7,855 nucleotides of DNA from an uncultured Bacillota bacterium (GTDB lineage: Bacteria; Bacillota; Clostridia; Christensenellales; UBA1242): NCBI GenBank assembly GCA_949282835.1, contig CASDQU010000079.1, positions 1-7,855 on the forward strand. The letters run 5' to 3'. Numbering within the stretch: position 1 is the first letter of the stretch; the number at the start of each line of letters is the position of its first letter. Below, piece by piece: positions 5,297-7,855 of the stretch. The position numbers and the translations under genes are program-made. The notes beneath the pieces are model-generated. The model did no database searches. It was not told the origin of the DNA and worked only from the letters and a program-made list of their open reading frames with translations.

Positions 5297-6286
5297 ATGT
5301 TAAAAACTTCAAAGTCTTATTCCCTTTTAAATCGCAAGCAAACCAGACAATTTAATAATGCTTTAAAAGCAAAAAGACTAAGGATTTCAAAGGGTATTTT
5401 AAAGAAAAGGAAAAGACATATACTGGCTAAATCAGCACTTTTTTTGGCAATTTGTGCTAGTGTCTATATTGCTTTTAATGTTATCTCCGCATATATTAAT
5501 AATGCCAATACCGGCACGGGAAATAATTTTGATAACGAACTAATTTTTGAAGACAATAATGATAATGATATCACCTTTGATGAAAATGGAAATATTGTTG
5601 TCGACCCAATAGAAGATATTGAAAAAGAGTTATTGCTCAAAAACTTAAACGATAAACTTTTAAATGATTTAAATAGTAGACCGCCTTTCCAAATAGAACA
5701 AATTGATGAAATTCTTTCAATTTCTCAAATACCTTACAATTTGTGCGAAGAAGATAATGAATATGATAAATATATTTTGTCAGTTCTCTTTAAATCGATT
5801 GATACCATATATTCATTAAACTATTTGACTGGAGAGGAATTTAAAATAACTCAAAATAATGCACAGGACTATATGGGTGACTTTATTGTATTTTTAAATA
5901 ATTGCTCACTTGATATGTGTCAAAGTATGACGGAAGATGAATATCAATTCCTTTCAAATATTGAAAATGAGCAAGCCATCTATGTTATGCCTTATTATTA
6001 TGGTTATAATGAAAATAGTGAGCTAACCTACTATATTCCTATATTTGTAAATGATAATGGAAATATTTCTGCACAAGTTTATCATGCCCTTGCAACCGAC
6101 CTTGATGCTTACAATCTCGACCCATTAGACACCCTTGAAAATCAGCTAAATGGCGGAAATACATATTTTAAAGTGACTGAATTTTCAAATGAAGATTTAA
6201 AGAAAATTTTGACTACATACTATAGTTTTAAAAATGATATTACTCAAAATGAACAAAATGACGAAAATCAATTAAATAATAAATAA
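5297..6286 (+). CDS. Unrecognised single-pass membrane protein with large acidic outer domain
   Basis: A 329-residue protein that I do not recognise. Residues 1-45 are very basic (about 16 Lys/Arg, including KKRKR at 36-40). Residues 46-67 are a transmembrane helix (SALFLAICASVYIAFNVIS). The basic N-terminus predicts an N-in, C-out arrangement. The outer part begins with an asparagine- and aspartate-rich linker (70-105), followed by a probable folded region of about 120-310 with mixed helix and strand, aromatic clusters (YVMPYYYGY at 229-237, ELTYYIPIFV at 242-251) and three cysteines (150, 203, 208). The tail is rich in Asn and Gln. No lipobox, sorting signal or known enzyme motif is seen. 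AGGAG five bases before the ATG supports the start, and the full-consensus promoter suggests abundant expression. It is a single-gene unit ending at a strong hairpin. A role in the envelope is inferred from topology only. Confidence 0.8.
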   Translation: MLKTSKSYSLLNRKQTRQFNNALKAKRLRISKGILKKRKRHILAKSALFLAICASVYIAFNVISAYINNANTGTGNNFDNELIFEDNNDNDITFDENGNIVVDPIEDIEKELLLKNLNDKLLNDLNSRPPFQIEQIDEILSISQIPYNLCEEDNEYDKYILSVLFKSIDTIYSLNYLTGEEFKITQNNAQDYMGDFIVFLNNCSLDMCQSMTEDEYQFLSNIENEQAIYVMPYYYGYNENSELTYYIPIFVNDNGNISAQVYHALATDLDAYNLDPLDTLENQLNGGNTYFKVTEFSNEDLKKILTTYYSFKNDITQNEQNDENQLNNK

Positions 6287-6318
6287 AAAATGTTGGCGGT
6301 TAAAGCTAACATTTTTTT
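6285..6318. terminator. Bidirectional intrinsic terminator between convergent genes
   Basis: AAAAAATGTTGGC (6285-6297) pairs with GCTAACATTTTTT (6305-6317), a 13-base stem with one G-U pair and a seven-base loop. It is followed by Ts on the plus strand, and by symmetry on the minus strand. It can end both the membrane-protein transcript and the convergent surface-protein transcript. Confidence 0.88.
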
Positions 6319-6340
6319 GATTTTTATGGTAAAAGTTTGA

Positions 6341-6415
6341 TTTTTTCTATTTTTTTAAGTTTTTTCTATTTTTTTAAGCTTTTTCTATTTTTTAAGCTTT
6401 TTTGCTATTTTTTAG
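6341..6415. repeat. Tandem array of about four 19-bp T-rich units
   Basis: Units lie at 6341-6359, 6360-6378, 6379-6396 (18 bases) and 6397-6415. The first two are identical, reading TTTTTTCTATTTTTTTAAG on the plus strand, and the others differ by a few bases. The array crosses the stop codon of the surface-protein gene (6392-6394): the unit nearest the gene encodes the last residues, LKNSKKA, and the rest is 3' untranslated. The identity of neighbouring units suggests recent duplication by slippage. Confidence 0.8.
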
Positions 6416-7855
6416 CTTTTTCTTCTTTACAAACATAATTATAGCAACAACTAAAGCTGTGGCTACCACAAGTCCAATACCAATAAAGGCACTATAATCT
6501 ATCCAAGAATCGTTATCTGTCGTGATTATAAAATTGCCAAGATTGCTAGTAGTTATCACAAGATTGCCTTCGTTATCCTTTTGAGAGGCAACAAGTTGTT
6601 TCTGCCCATTTTCGTCTATCAAATACACATAAATATTATTGTTATTTAAGACATCCTCTGGCACATCTATAGTCACAGTTACTGTAGCATTCAACTCGGT
6701 GATTTTCTCTTCATCTTCAAGCCAAATATCATAACTTAGAAGAGACTTGTGATTTTCAATTTTGATTACATCATTATTTATTTCACTGCTGCTAAATGCA
6801 AGTTTTAAGCCGTCATAGAGAATTGCTTGTTGCTTTGATTCAATCTTTACCCCTTCATTCTCAAGTTGTGCATTAGTTATATCAGCAGTCAAGTTATTTG
6901 GTAAAATCAAGTGATAATTTGAGGCTTTATTGCCAAATAGCCCTATATCATTCAATGAAACATTGATATCGTTCCCTATTTCGCTGCTTTCAAATCTTGC
7001 ACAATTTTCTCTGTCATAGAGCAGCACTACATCGCTATCAATAAGCCCTGTAACATATGGATTTCTTAAAATTGCCACCGTTGTACCATCATAGACTTTA
7101 TCATAAATGCTTGCTACAAGATATACATTTTTTGGAGTAATAGTCAAATATGCCTCATTGATAGTTATATTATAATTTGAATTATAAATATTAGTTTGGA
7201 GCTTATAATTACCAACATCTTCTCCGCTTTCGCGCGATATATTGCCATGCAGAGTATCGCCGTTGATAAGGTTGCCCTCTTCAATAATATAGCTAAAGTT
7301 AGGGTCAATTTGCCCATATTCCTTTTCATAATTGTCAACTTTTAATACAATATCAAGAGGTTTGATTGTGAAAGTACCATTGATAAAAGTTAACGAATAA
7401 TTTTTGCCTAGTGTAAGGCTGCTTCTTATAGCATAGCTGCCAACATTTTCGCCTGGTATCCTATATACCGAGCCGCTTATCTTATCGCCATCAATCAGCT
7501 TCCCTTCAACTATTTGATAGGTAAGCTCTGGGTCATTTTCGCCATAGGTGACTGATACATCATCTGCCTTGATTGTAATAGGGCGCGCCAATATTTCAAA
7601 GTAATAAGTTTGGTATTTGATATTATAATTAGGGTTTGACAATGTGCAGATAATATTATAACTTCCAACATTTTCGCTTGAGCTAAGGCTTCTATCTCTA
7701 TAAATGTCGCCTTCAAACTGGTCGCCTTCTACTATAGAGCCGACAATTTGATAACTAATCTGCGGCTCTTCTTCGCCATAAATTTTGCTTAGAAGAGTTG
7801 GTACTATTTCAATCTCTCTCTTTAAAATTTCAAATGTGTTAGTTATAAAATTAAT
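6392..7855 (-). CDS. MBG/YDG-repeat surface protein with C-terminal membrane anchor (5' end beyond window)
   Basis: The last 487 codons of a large gene; the frame is open to the right edge, so the N-terminus and signal peptide are not visible. From the visible edge: three MBG-type repeats (about 10-88, 89-164 and 165-239), each with a YG-x-x-[DE]P segment, an EGxxxxGD turn, an [SG]ExVGxY turn and an NYxI/L strand. A YDG domain follows (about 240-327; KVYDGTTVA and ASNYHLILPNNLTADIT), then a beta-rich domain (about 330-445) ending in SNLGNFIITT. Residues 455-476 form a transmembrane helix, followed by a basic tail (KKKKLKNSKKA). There is no LPXTG motif before the helix, so membrane anchoring rather than sortase attachment is expected. 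MBG and YDG domains are typical of adhesins and large extracellular proteins; the ligand is unknown. A TTG at 7642 is internal, not a start. Transcription ends at the 6285-6318 hairpin. Confidence 0.88.
   Translation of the reverse strand: MNFITNTFEILKREIEIVPTLLSKIYGEEEPQISYQIVGSIVEGDQFEGDIYRDRSLSSSENVGSYNIICTLSNPNYNIKYQTYYFEILARPITIKADDVSVTYGENDPELTYQIVEGKLIDGDKISGSVYRIPGENVGSYAIRSSLTLGKNYSLTFINGTFTIKPLDIVLKVDNYEKEYGQIDPNFSYIIEEGNLINGDTLHGNISRESGEDVGNYKLQTNIYNSNYNITINEAYLTITPKNVYLVASIYDKVYDGTTVAILRNPYVTGLIDSDVVLLYDRENCARFESSEIGNDINVSLNDIGLFGNKASNYHLILPNNLTADITNAQLENEGVKIESKQQAILYDGLKLAFSSSEINNDVIKIENHKSLLSYDIWLEDEEKITELNATVTVTIDVPEDVLNNNNIYVYLIDENGQKQLVASQKDNEGNLVITTSNLGNFIITTDNDSWIDYSAFIGIGLVVATALVVAIIMFVKKKKLKNSKKA

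Noticed and set aside
6319..6420. T-rich repeats as a CRISPR array
   Set aside because: Units are directly abutting, with no unique spacers, and are low-complexity.
7640..7642. TTG as the start of the surface-protein gene
   Set aside because: The same frame continues upstream to the window edge and encodes another MBG repeat, so the codon is internal.
7510..7716. 68-codon minus-strand frame
   Set aside because: It is an alternative frame of the MBG-repeat gene, whose own frame shows clear repeat homology through the same bases.

Overview
The window is AT-rich, gene-dense DNA. It carries a class III (oxygen-sensitive) ribonucleotide reductase operon with clear Shine-Dalgarno sequences, so the host must make deoxynucleotides without oxygen. 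Low GC, AGGAGG-type ribosome sites, a clostridial-looking Crp/Fnr regulator and a surface protein with MBG/YDG repeats all suggest an anaerobic, probably host-associated Bacillota (Clostridia-like) bacterium. This placement is an inference, because no rRNA or other phylogenetic marker is present.

Left part (1-3380): the first 157 codons of a Crp/Fnr-family regulator run leftward off the window. It is divergent from the nrdD-nrdG operon (anaerobic ribonucleoside-triphosphate reductase and its radical-SAM activase). The 136-bp region between them holds overlapping promoters. It also holds a perfect palindrome, TGTTGT-N4-ACAACA, centred about 41.5 bp before the predicted nrdD transcription start, which is the geometry of a class II Fnr/Crp activator site. 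The simplest reading is that the divergent regulator turns on nrdDG and represses itself. The operon ends at a hairpin that can terminate transcription from both sides.

Middle part (3381-5296): a small leftward XRE-like helix-turn-helix gene is divergent from a rightward SLOG-fold (DUF1273/YpsA-like) gene. A rightward HAD-IB phosphatase-like gene with a hydrophobic cap follows. These genes look more AT-rich than nrdDG and appear to be separate short transcription units with weak AT-rich terminators.

Right part (5297-7855): an unrecognised single-pass membrane protein is driven by a full-consensus sigma-A type promoter. It converges with the 3' part of a large leftward surface protein built of MBG repeats, a YDG domain, a beta-rich domain and a C-terminal membrane anchor. 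That gene continues beyond the right edge. A bidirectional terminator separates the two, and a 19-bp tandem repeat array straddles the stop codon of the surface-protein gene.

No tRNA, rRNA, CRISPR array, transposase or integrase is visible. The start codons of nrdD, the SLOG gene and the HAD gene are moved downstream here on the basis of ribosome-binding sites. No confident undescribed multi-gene system is evident. The best leads are the nrdD control region, the XRE/SLOG pair and the unknown membrane protein.
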